Source: JASHUC01 sp035523875
GTDB taxonomy: Bacteria > Pseudomonadota > Gammaproteobacteria > Steroidobacterales > Steroidobacteraceae
Reading direction: 5' to 3'
NCBI GenBank assembly: GCA_035523875.1
Contig: DATKPY010000011.1
Span: forward strand, 1-64,000
DNA length: 64,000 nt
In this document: piece after piece, positions 26,840 through 36,308 of the stretch
How positions within the stretch are numbered: position 1 is the first letter of the stretch
Layout: each line of letters opens with the position of its first letter
The notes under the pieces: generated by a model
The model's input: the letters and a program-made list of their open reading frames with translations, nothing else
What the model was told of the DNA's origin: nothing
Database searches by the model: none
Translations under genes and position numbers: made by a program

Positions 26840-28670
26840 GTCGCGCGTACCGGTGCTGTCGCTCGAGTCCCTGAGCGTGCGCTACGGCAGCGGCCCGGGC
26901 GAGGTGACCGTCGTGCGCGAGCTCACGCTCGCGGTGAGTGCGGGGGAATGCCTGGGCGTCGTGGGGCAGTCCGGGGCCGGCAAGAGCCAGGCATTTCTCG
27001 CAGCCCTGGGCTTGGAGCCTCCCGGTGCGCGGGTCTCGGGCGTCGCGCGGCTCGACAACCTCACGCTGACCGGCGCGAGCCGTGCAGAGCTCGATCGCGT
27101 GCGTGGTGCGGAAGTTGCGATGGTGTTCCAGAATCCCGCGAGCACGCTCACGCCGCATCTGACGATCGGCGATCAGATCGCCGAGACCCTGGTGCGCCAT
27201 CGCGGCTGCACCTGGCGCGCGGGACGGGCGAGCGCGCTCGAGCTCCTCGAGCAGGTGCGCCTCGATGCGCCACGGCAGCGCGTGCGGCAGTATCCGCACG
27301 AGCTCTCGGGCGGCATGCGCCAGCGGGCTGTCATTGCGATGGCGCTTGCGTGCGGGCCGCGGCTGCTGATTGCGGATGAGCCGACGACCGCACTCGATGT
27401 GACGGTGCAGGCGCAGATCCTGGCGCTGCTCGCGGCTTTGCAGCGCGAGCGGGCGATGGCGATCGTGCTCATCACCCATGACTTCGGTGTCGTCGCGGGT
27501 CTCGCACACCGCATCGCCGTGATGCAGGCGGGACGTCTGGTCGAGATCGCCGCGGCGAGCCGCATCTTCGCAGCGCCCGAGCACCCGCATACGCGCGCGC
27601 TGCTGGCCGCGGCGGCGGTGCCGGGCGCCCCCGCCGCGGATCGGCTGGTAGCGGCCGCTGCGGCGCCAACGACGGTACGCGAGGTGGTGTTGCGGCTCGG
27701 TGGGCTCACCGTGGACTACCCGCTGCGCGGCTGGAGCCGCGCCCGGCGCACGCTGCGCGCGGTCGATGCGGTGAGCCTCGATCTGCATGCCGGGGAGATC
27801 ATGGGCCTGGTCGGGGAATCCGGCTCGGGCAAGTCGAGCCTCGCCCGCGCGGTGCTGCAGCTCATCCGACCCACCTGCGGTACCGTGGTGTGGATGGGGC
27901 GCGCGCTCGAGGCGCTCTCGCGCCAGGAGCTGAGGGCGCTCGGCGGGAAGCTGCAGATCGTCTTCCAGGATCCGCTCGGCTCACTCGATCCGCGCATGAC
28001 GGCAGCAGAGAGCGTGAGCGAGCCGCTCGCCCTGCACCGGCCCGAGCTCGACGCCGCCGCGCGGGCGTGCGCCGTCTTGGCGCAACTCGCGCGCGTGGGT
28101 CTTCCAGCGGCCGCGGCCACGCGCTTCCCACACCAGCTGAGCGGCGGCCAGTGCCAGCGCGTGGGTCTCGCGCGCGCGATGATTCTCGCGCCGCGCCTGC
28201 TCGTCTGCGACGAGCCGGTGAGCGCGCTCGATGTATCGCTGCAGGCGCAGATCGTTGCGCTCATCGCGGCGCTGCAGCGCGAGAGCGGTACCGCGATCCT
28301 GTTCGTGAGCCACGACCTCAATGTCGTGCGCCGCATCTGCGAGCGGGTGCTGGTGCTGTATCGCGGACGCTCCATGGAGCTCGCGCCCGCGCGCGCGCTC
28401 TACGAGCGGCCGCTGCATCCGTACACCCGTGCGCTCATCGACGCGGTACCGATCGCCGATCCGGCCCTGCAGCCTGCGCGGCTGCGCGCGAGCCTCGAGC
28501 GCGAGCCGGCGCGAGCTGCCTCCACGGCTGCTGGCGGCTGCGTCTTTCGCGAGCGCTGTCCGCACGCCCTCGCGCGCTGCGCTGAGAGCGCGCCCGCCTG
28601 GGAGAGCGCTGCCGAGGGCCGCCTCGTCGCGTGCCATCGCTGGCGCGAGCTCACCCCGGAGGGACGGTGA
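26814..28670 (+). CDS. Fused dual ATPase of an Opp/Dpp-type ABC transporter
   Basis: 618 residues holding two ABC domains. The first has Walker A GQSGAGKS and signature LSGGMRQRA with ADEPTTALD; the second has GESGSGKS, LSGGQCQRVGLARAM and CDEPVSALD. Each ends in the oligopeptide/dipeptide C-terminal motif; the second carries the Cys pattern GGCVFRERCPHALARC typical of OppF/DppF. It corresponds to OppD and OppF fused, as in YejF and GsiA. It starts inside oppC (ATG 26814; ATG 26829 is an alternative). No substrate-binding protein gene lies in this operon. Confidence 0.92.
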   Translation: MPSTPMGNESRVPVLSLESLSVRYGSGPGEVTVVRELTLAVSAGECLGVVGQSGAGKSQAFLAALGLEPPGARVSGVARLDNLTLTGASRAELDRVRGAEVAMVFQNPASTLTPHLTIGDQIAETLVRHRGCTWRAGRASALELLEQVRLDAPRQRVRQYPHELSGGMRQRAVIAMALACGPRLLIADEPTTALDVTVQAQILALLAALQRERAMAIVLITHDFGVVAGLAHRIAVMQAGRLVEIAAASRIFAAPEHPHTRALLAAAAVPGAPAADRLVAAAAAPTTVREVVLRLGGLTVDYPLRGWSRARRTLRAVDAVSLDLHAGEIMGLVGESGSGKSSLARAVLQLIRPTCGTVVWMGRALEALSRQELRALGGKLQIVFQDPLGSLDPRMTAAESVSEPLALHRPELDAAARACAVLAQLARVGLPAAAATRFPHQLSGGQCQRVGLARAMILAPRLLVCDEPVSALDVSLQAQIVALIAALQRESGTAILFVSHDLNVVRRICERVLVLYRGRSMELAPARALYERPLHPYTRALIDAVPIADPALQPARLRASLEREPARAASTAAGGCVFRERCPHALARCAESAPAWESAAEGRLVACHRWRELTPEGR

Positions 28671-28714
28671 CGCACGCCCGTGCATCCGGCGGCTCGACCG
28701 GCTATTCTCGGCGC

Positions 28715-29995
28715 ATGAGCACCGAGACTTGGCTGCGCCCGAGCGCGAGTCTGCGCAACGTTCGCTACGAGATCCGCGGCCGCCTCGCGCGGCGTGCGCA
28801 CGAGCTCGAGCGGCTGGGCTACGAAATCATCTCGCTCAACATCGGCAATCCCGGGGCGTTCGGTTTCCGCACCCCGGAGACGATGCGCCTGGCGATGATC
28901 GAGAACCTCGCGAACGCGGAAGGCTACTGCCATCAGAAGGGCATCTTCCCGGCGCGCGAGGCGATCGTCATGCAGCAGCAGGCGCGCGGCGTGCACGGCG
29001 TGACGGCCGAGGAGGTGTTCATCGGCAACGGCGTGAGCGAGCTCATCGATCTGACACTTCGGGCGCTCCTCGAGGAGGGCGACGAGGTGCTCGTCCCGAG
29101 TCCCGACTATCCGTTGTGGACCGCTGCCGTCACGCTCAATCGCGGCCGTGCGGTGCACTACCCGTGCCGCCCGGAGAACGGCTTCGTACCGGATCCGGAG
29201 GAGCTCGCGAGCCTCATCACGCCGCGCACTCGAGCGCTGGTGGTCATCAACCCGAACAATCCCACCGGTGCGGTCTATCCGCGCGGTGTCCTCGAGCGGC
29301 TCGCGCATCTTGCGGAGAGTCGCCGCCTGGTCGTCTTCAGCGACGAGATCTACGACCAGATGGTCTACGACGGGGCGGAGTTCGTGCCGCTCGCGACGCT
29401 GGTGCGCGATACGCTCTGCGCGACGCTCTCGGGACTGTCGAAGGTGTATCGCGCCTGCGGCTATCGAGTGGGCTGGGCGGTGTTCTCGGGGAAGCTGCCC
29501 GGAGCGGAGAGCTACCTTCAGGGACTCGAGCTCTTGAGCTCTTTGCGCCTATGCAGCAACGTCCCGGCGCAGTGGGCCGTGCAGACCGCATTGGGCGGCT
29601 ACCAGAGCGTCCGCGAGCTCGTGGCGCCGGGCGGGCGGCTGTACGAATCGCGCCGCGCCATCCTCGCGGCGGTTGCGCAGAGCCGGTACCTGCGCCTCGC
29701 ACCGCCCCCGGGGGCGATGTACGGGTTCGTCGAGGTGGATCCGCGCGAGCTCCCGGCATTCGACGACCAGCGCTTTGCGCTCGACCTGCTCGAGCAGAAG
29801 CACGTGCTGGTCGCGCCCGGGGTGAGCTTCAACGTGCCGTACCGCACGCATTTCCGCATCACCACGCTTCCGGACGCGACACTCCTCAAGACCGTCTTCG
29901 GCCGGATCGAGGAGGTGCTCGAGGGCTATGCGGCGGTGGAGCGCAAGAGCGCGGGCACGCGCAAGGTGGTCGAGGCGGCCAACCGCTTCCGCTAG
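28715..29995 (+). CDS. alaA: Alanine-synthesising aminotransferase, AlaA/YfbQ type
   Basis: PLP class I aminotransferase of 426 residues, closely like E. coli AlaA (glutamate-pyruvate transaminase) along its length. Shared stretches include YEIRGRLARRAHELE, LNIGNPGAFGF, FIGNGVSELIDL, INPNNPTGAVY, SDEIYDQMVYDG, the PLP-Lys in SGLSKVYRACGYRVGW and LCSNVPAQWAVQTALGGY. ATG at 28715 gives the family length; the upstream frame to 28631 lies in the ATPase gene. It follows the transporter by 44 bp and may be co-transcribed, perhaps linking peptide uptake with amino-acid use. Confidence 0.93.
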   Translation: MSTETWLRPSASLRNVRYEIRGRLARRAHELERLGYEIISLNIGNPGAFGFRTPETMRLAMIENLANAEGYCHQKGIFPAREAIVMQQQARGVHGVTAEEVFIGNGVSELIDLTLRALLEEGDEVLVPSPDYPLWTAAVTLNRGRAVHYPCRPENGFVPDPEELASLITPRTRALVVINPNNPTGAVYPRGVLERLAHLAESRRLVVFSDEIYDQMVYDGAEFVPLATLVRDTLCATLSGLSKVYRACGYRVGWAVFSGKLPGAESYLQGLELLSSLRLCSNVPAQWAVQTALGGYQSVRELVAPGGRLYESRRAILAAVAQSRYLRLAPPPGAMYGFVEVDPRELPAFDDQRFALDLLEQKHVLVAPGVSFNVPYRTHFRITTLPDATLLKTVFGRIEEVLEGYAAVERKSAGTRKVVEAANRFR

Positions 29996-30039
29996 GCGGG
30001 GCTGCTCGGCCCGCGCGCACGGCTGCGTAAATTCCTGCG

Positions 30040-32742
30040 TTGTCCAGGATCGCCCATCAGATTCAGCAGCAATTGGCGCAGGGCGGGACCCTCATCGCGC
30101 CGTCTCCGCAGCGCGCGCTCGCACTGCGGGTCGCCTTCGAGACCGCACAGATCGAGCAGGGGCGATGCGCCTGGCGCACCCCCGATGTGATCGGCTACCG
30201 CACCTGGCTCGAGCGCGAGACGGCGCGGGCCGTCGACGCGGGCGTCCTGCAGCGCGCTCCGCTCAAGGCCGCGGAGGAGTGGGCCGTGTGGCGCGCGGCG
30301 ACTTCGAGCGCCGCGGCAAGCATCGGGGTCCCGCTGCGCGAGCACTTGCCCGAATCGCTGCGGCGCGCGGCGCGGCTGCTTGGCGACTGGCGCATTCCGC
30401 CCGCTGTCCTCGATCGCGGTGACAGCGCCGAGGCGGCGCTCCTTGCACGTGCGCTTGCGGAGGTCGCCGCGCGCACGCGCGCAGCCCGCGCGCTCGCGAG
30501 CCACGACTTCGCGCCCGCGCTCGAGCCGTGGAATCCGCGTGCTGCGCTCACCTTCGCGGGGTTCTCCGAAGTGACGGCCGCGCGCGCGCGGCTGGTCGCC
30601 GCCTGGTCGGCACGCGCGATTTCCATCCGGACGGAGCGGGCGCAGGGGCCCCCGGGTGAGGCGGGAGCCGTTGCCGCGGGCGAGGCCGGCGAGGAGCTGG
30701 AGCTCGCCGCCCGCTGGGCGTGCGCACGCCTCGCGGCCGCGCCCGCGGCGCGTCTGCTCGTCATCGTGCCGGATCTCGCGTCGCGGCGCGCCGAGGTGGT
30801 CCGCGGCTTTCAGGAGGCGCTCGATTCCTCGGGCCTCGCGAATCGGGATCCAGAGCGCCCCGCCTGGATGCTCGAGACCGGCGCACCTTTGAGCGAGCAC
30901 GCGCTCGTGCGCCATGCGCTCCTCGGGCTGCGGCTGCTCGCGGGCACCCTCGATTTCGAGGACTGCGGCGCGTGGCTCCGCGCCGCCTTCTGGTCCGCAC
31001 CGGCCCCGACCCTGCGGGCGCGCATCGAGGCGTGGCTTCGCACCCGGGCGGTCGGTGTCGACTTGAGCGCGGCAGAGCTCGTGAGCGCGCTCGGCCATGC
31101 GGCAGCGAGCCTCGCAGCGCCGGCCGCCACGCTGCGCGAGGCGCTGAGCGCAGCCGAGCGCGCGCTCGCGCCGCTCGATGAGCCGGCTTCTCACCGGGAG
31201 TGGTCGCGTCGCTTTGCCGCGGCGCTCGCTGCGCTCGGCTGGCCGGGCGGCCGTGCACTCACGAGCGCCGAGCAGCAGGCCCGGGAGCGCTTCGATGAGA
31301 CGCTCGGTGATCTCGCGTGCGCGGGCCCGCATCTCGGTGCGGCGACCGCGCGCGATGCGCTGCGCACGCTCGAATCGCTGACAGCGCGCACCGCCTTCGC
31401 TCCGGCGAGCGGCGATGTGCCCATCACCCTCTCGCCGGCGCTCGCTGATCCCATTGCACGCTACACCGGAATCTGGGTGACGGGGCTTCATGCCGATGCC
31501 TGGCCGCCGCGGGTGCACAGCGATCCGTACGTGCCGCTCGAGGCACAGGCCCGCGCAGGTGTTCCCCGGATCACCCCGCAGCAAGCGCTGCGCGGGGCAG
31601 CCGAGCTCCTCGAGACCTGGCGCTGTCGCACGGACGAGCTCATCGTGAGCTCGCCCCTGCGAAGCGGTGAGGAGGAGCTGCTCGCCTCGCCGCTCCTCGC
31701 GGCGCTCCCACCGCGCGCAAGCCTCCCTGGGCGCGAGCGGCACGAGCCGCTTGCGCGGTGGATGCGCGCGTCGCGGCGCATGGAGGCGCTCGATGACTCG
31801 CGCGGCAACCCATGGCCGCGCCTGCGAGCGTTGCCGTCCGGATCGCGGTCGCTCGACTACCAGAGCCGTTGCCCGTTCCGCGCCTACACCGAGCTGCGGC
31901 TCGCGTGCGTGCCACTCGAGAGCCCTCATCCGGGAATCGACAGCCGTGAGCGCGGACGATTTCTGCACCGCGCGCTCGAGCTCCTATGGCGCCGCCTCGG
32001 CGATTCGCGCGCGCTGCGTGCTGCGAGCGACCCGTCACTCGCCGCTCTCATCGAGGCATGCGTCGCGGAGGCGGCCGCGAGCGCGCTCGCCGCGCCCTCG
32101 CGGCACGCCCCGCCGCCGGCGCAGCGCCGCGAGCGCGCGCGCGCCGTGCGCCTGCTGCGCGAGCTCGCCGCGCTCGAGCTCCGGCGGCCCGAGTTCCGCG
32201 TGACCGCGCTCGAGCAAGAGTGCACGCTCGAGCTCGGCGGCGCGCGGCTCGAGCTCAGAATAGATCGCATCGACGAGCTCGAGGAGCGCGGGAACGTTTT
32301 GCTCGACTACAAGACCGGGCGCCCGAGCGCGCCCGGCTGGCTGAGCGAGCGCATCGTCGATCCGCAGCTCATCGCATACCTCCTTGCCGTGCCGGGAGCG
32401 GTCGTCGCGCTCGCGACCGTTCAGCTTTGCGATGGCGCGGTTCGCTATCGGGGACTGTCCGACCGGCCCGAGCGCTTGCCGCAGCTCGAGGCGCTCGAGC
32501 GCGCCCGCGGTGGCGGCGGCGCTCAGAGCGCGGCAGCGACGGTGGCGGGTGGGGAGGGGCCTGACCCACGGGCCTGGCGCGCCCAGATCGACCGCTGGCG
32601 CGAGCAGCTGACCTCCCTCGCGCGAGCGTTTCTCGCTGGCGAGGCCGCGGTCGACCCCGCGGAGAACGCGTGCCGGGTGTGCCATCTGCAGACGCTGTGC
32701 CGCATCGGCCAGTCGATCGAGCCGCAAGAGCTGACGCCGTGA
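30040..32742 (+). CDS. AddB-like PD-(D/E)XK nuclease, probable DNA repair
   Basis: 900 residues, family of the 'probable DNA repair proteins' (TIGR03623-like) that pair with a UvrD-type helicase. The N-terminal part resembles an inactive helicase and lacks Walker A. The C-terminal nuclease has RGRFLHRALELLWR (the GxxxHxxLE-type helix) and LRIDRIDE then LLDYKTGR. Cys residues in SRCPFRAYTE and ACRVCHLQTLCRIG fit the iron-sulfur staple of AddB nucleases. The start is TTG at 30040. The stop overlaps the helicase start (GTGA). The two probably form an AddAB-like end-processing machine alongside or instead of RecBCD. Confidence 0.85.
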   Translation: MSRIAHQIQQQLAQGGTLIAPSPQRALALRVAFETAQIEQGRCAWRTPDVIGYRTWLERETARAVDAGVLQRAPLKAAEEWAVWRAATSSAAASIGVPLREHLPESLRRAARLLGDWRIPPAVLDRGDSAEAALLARALAEVAARTRAARALASHDFAPALEPWNPRAALTFAGFSEVTAARARLVAAWSARAISIRTERAQGPPGEAGAVAAGEAGEELELAARWACARLAAAPAARLLVIVPDLASRRAEVVRGFQEALDSSGLANRDPERPAWMLETGAPLSEHALVRHALLGLRLLAGTLDFEDCGAWLRAAFWSAPAPTLRARIEAWLRTRAVGVDLSAAELVSALGHAAASLAAPAATLREALSAAERALAPLDEPASHREWSRRFAAALAALGWPGGRALTSAEQQARERFDETLGDLACAGPHLGAATARDALRTLESLTARTAFAPASGDVPITLSPALADPIARYTGIWVTGLHADAWPPRVHSDPYVPLEAQARAGVPRITPQQALRGAAELLETWRCRTDELIVSSPLRSGEEELLASPLLAALPPRASLPGRERHEPLARWMRASRRMEALDDSRGNPWPRLRALPSGSRSLDYQSRCPFRAYTELRLACVPLESPHPGIDSRERGRFLHRALELLWRRLGDSRALRAASDPSLAALIEACVAEAAASALAAPSRHAPPPAQRRERARAVRLLRELAALELRRPEFRVTALEQECTLELGGARLELRIDRIDELEERGNVLLDYKTGRPSAPGWLSERIVDPQLIAYLLAVPGAVVALATVQLCDGAVRYRGLSDRPERLPQLEALERARGGGGAQSAAATVAGGEGPDPRAWRAQIDRWREQLTSLARAFLAGEAAVDPAENACRVCHLQTLCRIGQSIEPQELTP

Positions 32743-35700
32743 GAGACGGCGCCGAGCGAGCCTGCCCAACCGATGCGGGCGTAGCCGCCGATGCCGCGGC
32801 GCGCTCCGCGGCGCTCGATCCGCACTGCTCGGTCGCTCTCGAGGCGCCGGCCGGCTCCGGCAAGACTTCGGTCCTCACGCAACGCTTTCTGCGCCTGCTC
32901 GCGACCGTCGAGGAGCCGGAGCAGATCCTCGCGATCACGTTCACGCGCAAGGCGGCGGCGCAGATGCGCGAGCGGATCGTGCGTGCGCTCCAGGGTCGCA
33001 GCGCAGAGGACGCGGTTGCGGAGCCGCTCGCGAGCCTCGCCCAGGCGGCACGCGAGCATTCCGAGCGGCTCGCTTGGTCGCTCGAGCGCGATCCCGGGCG
33101 CCTGCGCATCCAGACGATCGACTCCCTCAACCGCTGGCTCGCTTCGCGGCTGCCGGTCGCCGCGCGCGGCGCCGGGGAGATGACGATCGCCACACAGCCG
33201 TGGCTGCTGTATCGGGCGGCTGCGCGCCGCACGCTCCTCGATGCCGAAAGCGACGCGTCGCTGCGCGAGTCGATCGATCTCATCTTCGAGCGGCTGGACA
33301 ACGATTTTGCGCGCTTCGAGCGCCTGCTCGCGGAGATGCTCCATGTCCGCGGGCACTGGCTGCCGCACCTGCTCGCGCTCGGCGGGCCGCACGCCGGGGA
33401 GCACGGTCGGGATGACTGGGATCTCTGCGAGCGTGTCCAGGCGAGCCTGCGGGCGATCGCGGCCGAGTCGCTCGCACAAGCGCGGGCCACGCTCCCACCG
33501 CAGCTGATCGAGGAGGGAGTGCGGCTCGCATGCGCGGCCGCTCGGCATCGCAGCGACGGCGACGATGCGCGCGCGGGACCGTGGCGAGTCTGGCTCTCGG
33601 ATCCGGCGCCTGCGAGCCGCCTCGAGCTGCGGCACTGGCAAGGGCTCGCACAGCTCGCCCTCACCGACCAAGGGGAGCTGCGCCTCACCCTGACACGGCG
33701 CGAGGGATTTCCGCCGGACGACAAGCCCTTGAAAAGCGCGGCGCGCACCTGGCTCGAGGACCTCGCGTCCGTCCGCGCAGCGCGCGACCGACTCGCCGAG
33801 CTCGCGCTGCTGCCAAGTCCGACCCTGGCGCCCGAGGATGCGCGTGCGCTCACCGCGCTGTCGCGCGTGCTGCGGCTCGCCGCAAGCGAGCTCGAGGTGC
33901 TGTTCGAGGAGAGCGGCCGCGTTGACTACGCCTACGTCGCGGCGGCTGCGCGCCGTGCGCTCACGGAGGAGGGGACGCCGAGCGATCTCGCCCTGCGGCT
34001 CGATTCCAACGTTCGCCACCTGCTCGTCGATGAGTTCCAGGACACCTCGATCGAGCAGTACCGCCTGATCGAGGCACTCACGGCGGCATGGGAGGAGGGC
34101 GACGGCCGCACGCTGTTCCTCGTGGGCGACCCGATGCAATCGATCTACCAGTTCCGCGAAGCGGAGGTCGGACTTTTCTTGCGCACCTTCACGCACGGTC
34201 TCGGGAGCCTGCGGCTACGGCCGCTCGCCCTCACGCGCAACTTTCGCGCCGCCCCGGCTCTCCTCGAATGGACGAACGCCACGTTTTCCGCCTGCTTTCC
34301 GTCTCTCGACGACGTGCGGGCGAGCGCCGTGCGCTACCGACCCGCGAGCGCAGGCGATGGAGATCGCGCGCAGGGCGTCGTTCGCGTGCATGCGACCGCG
34401 AGCGCGCACGCCGAGGCCCGCGCGATTGCCGCGCTCGCGCAGCGGCTCCAGCAGGAGCGGCCCGGGCTCAGCATCGCGGTGCTTCTCGCCGCCCGTTCGC
34501 ACGCCCCCCCGATCGTCGCCGCGCTCCGCGCCGCCGGCCTGGGAGTGGCCGGGGTGGATCTCGTCTCGCTTGCCGACCTCGCGATCGTCCGCGATCTCGA
34601 GGCGCTCACGCGCGCCCTCGATCACCTTGCGGACCGCACGGCATGGCTATCCGTGCTGCGCGCGCCCTGGTGCGGACTGACGCTCAGCGATCTCACCACG
34701 CTCGCCGAGCGCGATCGGCATCGCACGGTGTGGGAAGCGATCAACGACCCGACGACGCTCGCTCAGCTCGCTCCCGATGCGCGCCTGCGGCTCGAGCGCA
34801 CGCGCACGGCGCTCGCACGCGCGCTCGATGAGCGCAATCGCCTCGCCTTCGCACCCTGGGTCGAGAGAACCTGGCTCGAGTTGGGCGGACCGGCGGCGTG
34901 TGCCGACGACGGCGACCTCGAGCACGCCGAGCAGTATCTGGAGACGCTCGCGCGGTGGTCGTCCGAGCCGGGCTGGAGCGGACCGCTGTCCCTTCCGGAG
35001 CGGCTCGCGGAGCTCTATGCGCGCCACGATGAGGCACCGGTGAATGCCGTGCAGCTCATGACGATACACCGTGCGAAGGGGCTCGAGTTCGACCACGTGA
35101 TCGTGCCGGGACTCGACCGCACGCTGCGCCAGAGCAGCGAGCCGCTGTTGCGCTGGCTCGATCTGCCGCGCGCGAGCGCGGGGAGCGACCTCATCATGGC
35201 GGCGATTCCGCCGCTCGCGCGGCGCGGCCACGATGCGCTCGGCGCATACCTCAAATCCCTGCAGGCGCGGCGCGCCGCCCACGAGCGCGTGCGGCTCGCC
35301 TACGTGGCCGCGACCCGCGCCCGTGAGCAGTTACACCTTTTCGCCACACCGCCCGCCGCTGAGCGCGCTCCGCGATCGGGGACGCTGCTCGCCGCGCTGT
35401 GGCCCGGAATTGCTGCGGCGCTGGGCCGCCCCGAGGGCCTCGCGCCCGAGGGGACGCCGCCCCCCGGCGAGGCTCCGCTGCACCGCAGCACGGAAGCCCG
35501 CGGCACAAGTCTGCAGCGGCTCACCGCCGACTGGAGCCTGCCCCCGCAGCTCCCCGGGCCGCGCCTCGACCCGACAGGCGTGCCGCGCGACGAGCGCGCG
35601 GCCCGCGACGAGGCGGCGCAGCTCGCCGCCCGCATGGCCCATCCGGCCGAGCGAGTGGTCTGCGACCAGTTGCGCCGCTTCGCACGAGCGGGCGAGCTGC

Positions 35701-36119
35701 CCGCGCCCGGGAGCACCGCGCTCCTGCGCCCCCTACGCGAGCGGCTCGTGCGGCTCGGCCTCGAAGGCGCACCGCTCGAGGCGGAAGCGGCGCACGCGGT
35801 CGCGATGCTCGAGGCATGTCTTGCCGAGCCGCAGCTGCGCTGGATCTTCGCGGCGAGCCATCAATCGGTCGAGTCGCCGCTCGCGCTGAGTGGACTCTGC
35901 GACGGGGGTCTCGCAAGCCTCACGATCGACCGGGCGTTCACCGATGCGGCAGGCGTGCGTTGGCTCGTGTCGTTCGAAGTCGACCACGAGGGTGCAGAGG
36001 AACGGCGCGAGCGGCGGCTCGCACGGACCGCGCGCCTGGCCGAGCAGCTGGAGCCTCTGCCTACCCGGGCAGCACTCTACTTCCCGGCCGCGCGGGCGCT
36101 CTACCCGCCCCGACACTAA
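32739..36119 (+). CDS. UvrD/Rep-family (AddA-like) helicase with degenerate nuclease region
   Basis: 1126-residue superfamily 1 helicase. Motifs: Walker A EAPAGSGKTS (about 35-43), AITFTRKAAAQMRERI, Walker B LLVDEFQDTSIEQYRLIE, GDPMQSIYQFREAEVG, LTRNFRAAPALLEW, MTIHRAKGLEFDHVIVPG, and VAATRAREQLHLF. The last 70 residues resemble the RecB-type nuclease domain (LTIDRAFTDAAGVRWLV), but where D-Y-K is expected the sequence reads SFEVDHEG, so the catalytic Asp and Lys are gone. Translation starts at GTG, overlapping the nuclease partner's stop. Helicase activity is expected; cleavage probably comes from the partner only. Confidence 0.87.
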   Translation: MRDGAERACPTDAGVAADAAARSAALDPHCSVALEAPAGSGKTSVLTQRFLRLLATVEEPEQILAITFTRKAAAQMRERIVRALQGRSAEDAVAEPLASLAQAAREHSERLAWSLERDPGRLRIQTIDSLNRWLASRLPVAARGAGEMTIATQPWLLYRAAARRTLLDAESDASLRESIDLIFERLDNDFARFERLLAEMLHVRGHWLPHLLALGGPHAGEHGRDDWDLCERVQASLRAIAAESLAQARATLPPQLIEEGVRLACAAARHRSDGDDARAGPWRVWLSDPAPASRLELRHWQGLAQLALTDQGELRLTLTRREGFPPDDKPLKSAARTWLEDLASVRAARDRLAELALLPSPTLAPEDARALTALSRVLRLAASELEVLFEESGRVDYAYVAAAARRALTEEGTPSDLALRLDSNVRHLLVDEFQDTSIEQYRLIEALTAAWEEGDGRTLFLVGDPMQSIYQFREAEVGLFLRTFTHGLGSLRLRPLALTRNFRAAPALLEWTNATFSACFPSLDDVRASAVRYRPASAGDGDRAQGVVRVHATASAHAEARAIAALAQRLQQERPGLSIAVLLAARSHAPPIVAALRAAGLGVAGVDLVSLADLAIVRDLEALTRALDHLADRTAWLSVLRAPWCGLTLSDLTTLAERDRHRTVWEAINDPTTLAQLAPDARLRLERTRTALARALDERNRLAFAPWVERTWLELGGPAACADDGDLEHAEQYLETLARWSSEPGWSGPLSLPERLAELYARHDEAPVNAVQLMTIHRAKGLEFDHVIVPGLDRTLRQSSEPLLRWLDLPRASAGSDLIMAAIPPLARRGHDALGAYLKSLQARRAAHERVRLAYVAATRAREQLHLFATPPAAERAPRSGTLLAALWPGIAAALGRPEGLAPEGTPPPGEAPLHRSTEARGTSLQRLTADWSLPPQLPGPRLDPTGVPRDERAARDEAAQLAARMAHPAERVVCDQLRRFARAGELPAPGSTALLRPLRERLVRLGLEGAPLEAEAAHAVAMLEACLAEPQLRWIFAASHQSVESPLALSGLCDGGLASLTIDRAFTDAAGVRWLVSFEVDHEGAEERRERRLARTARLAEQLEPLPTRAALYFPAARALYPPRH

Positions 36120-36308
36120 TTGGCGCCCCGGGGGGCGCGCTGCGCTGGTATCATCGGGGTCAAGAGAAGGGCGGCTGCAAAGACCGTCCCGTCAACTCCG
36201 CATGATGCAAAGCTACGGCGCAATGTGGCGCCGACGGTCCACGCCGGACCCGCCGCGCCGCCCGCTCGAGGGTCCGCGCGCAGTCTGGAGCGCGGCGGCG
36301 CGCAGACC

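Noticed and set aside
32739..36119. Calling the helicase RecB
   Set aside because: No recC/recD context, degenerate nuclease motif, and a directly coupled AddB-like partner point to the AddAB-like group.
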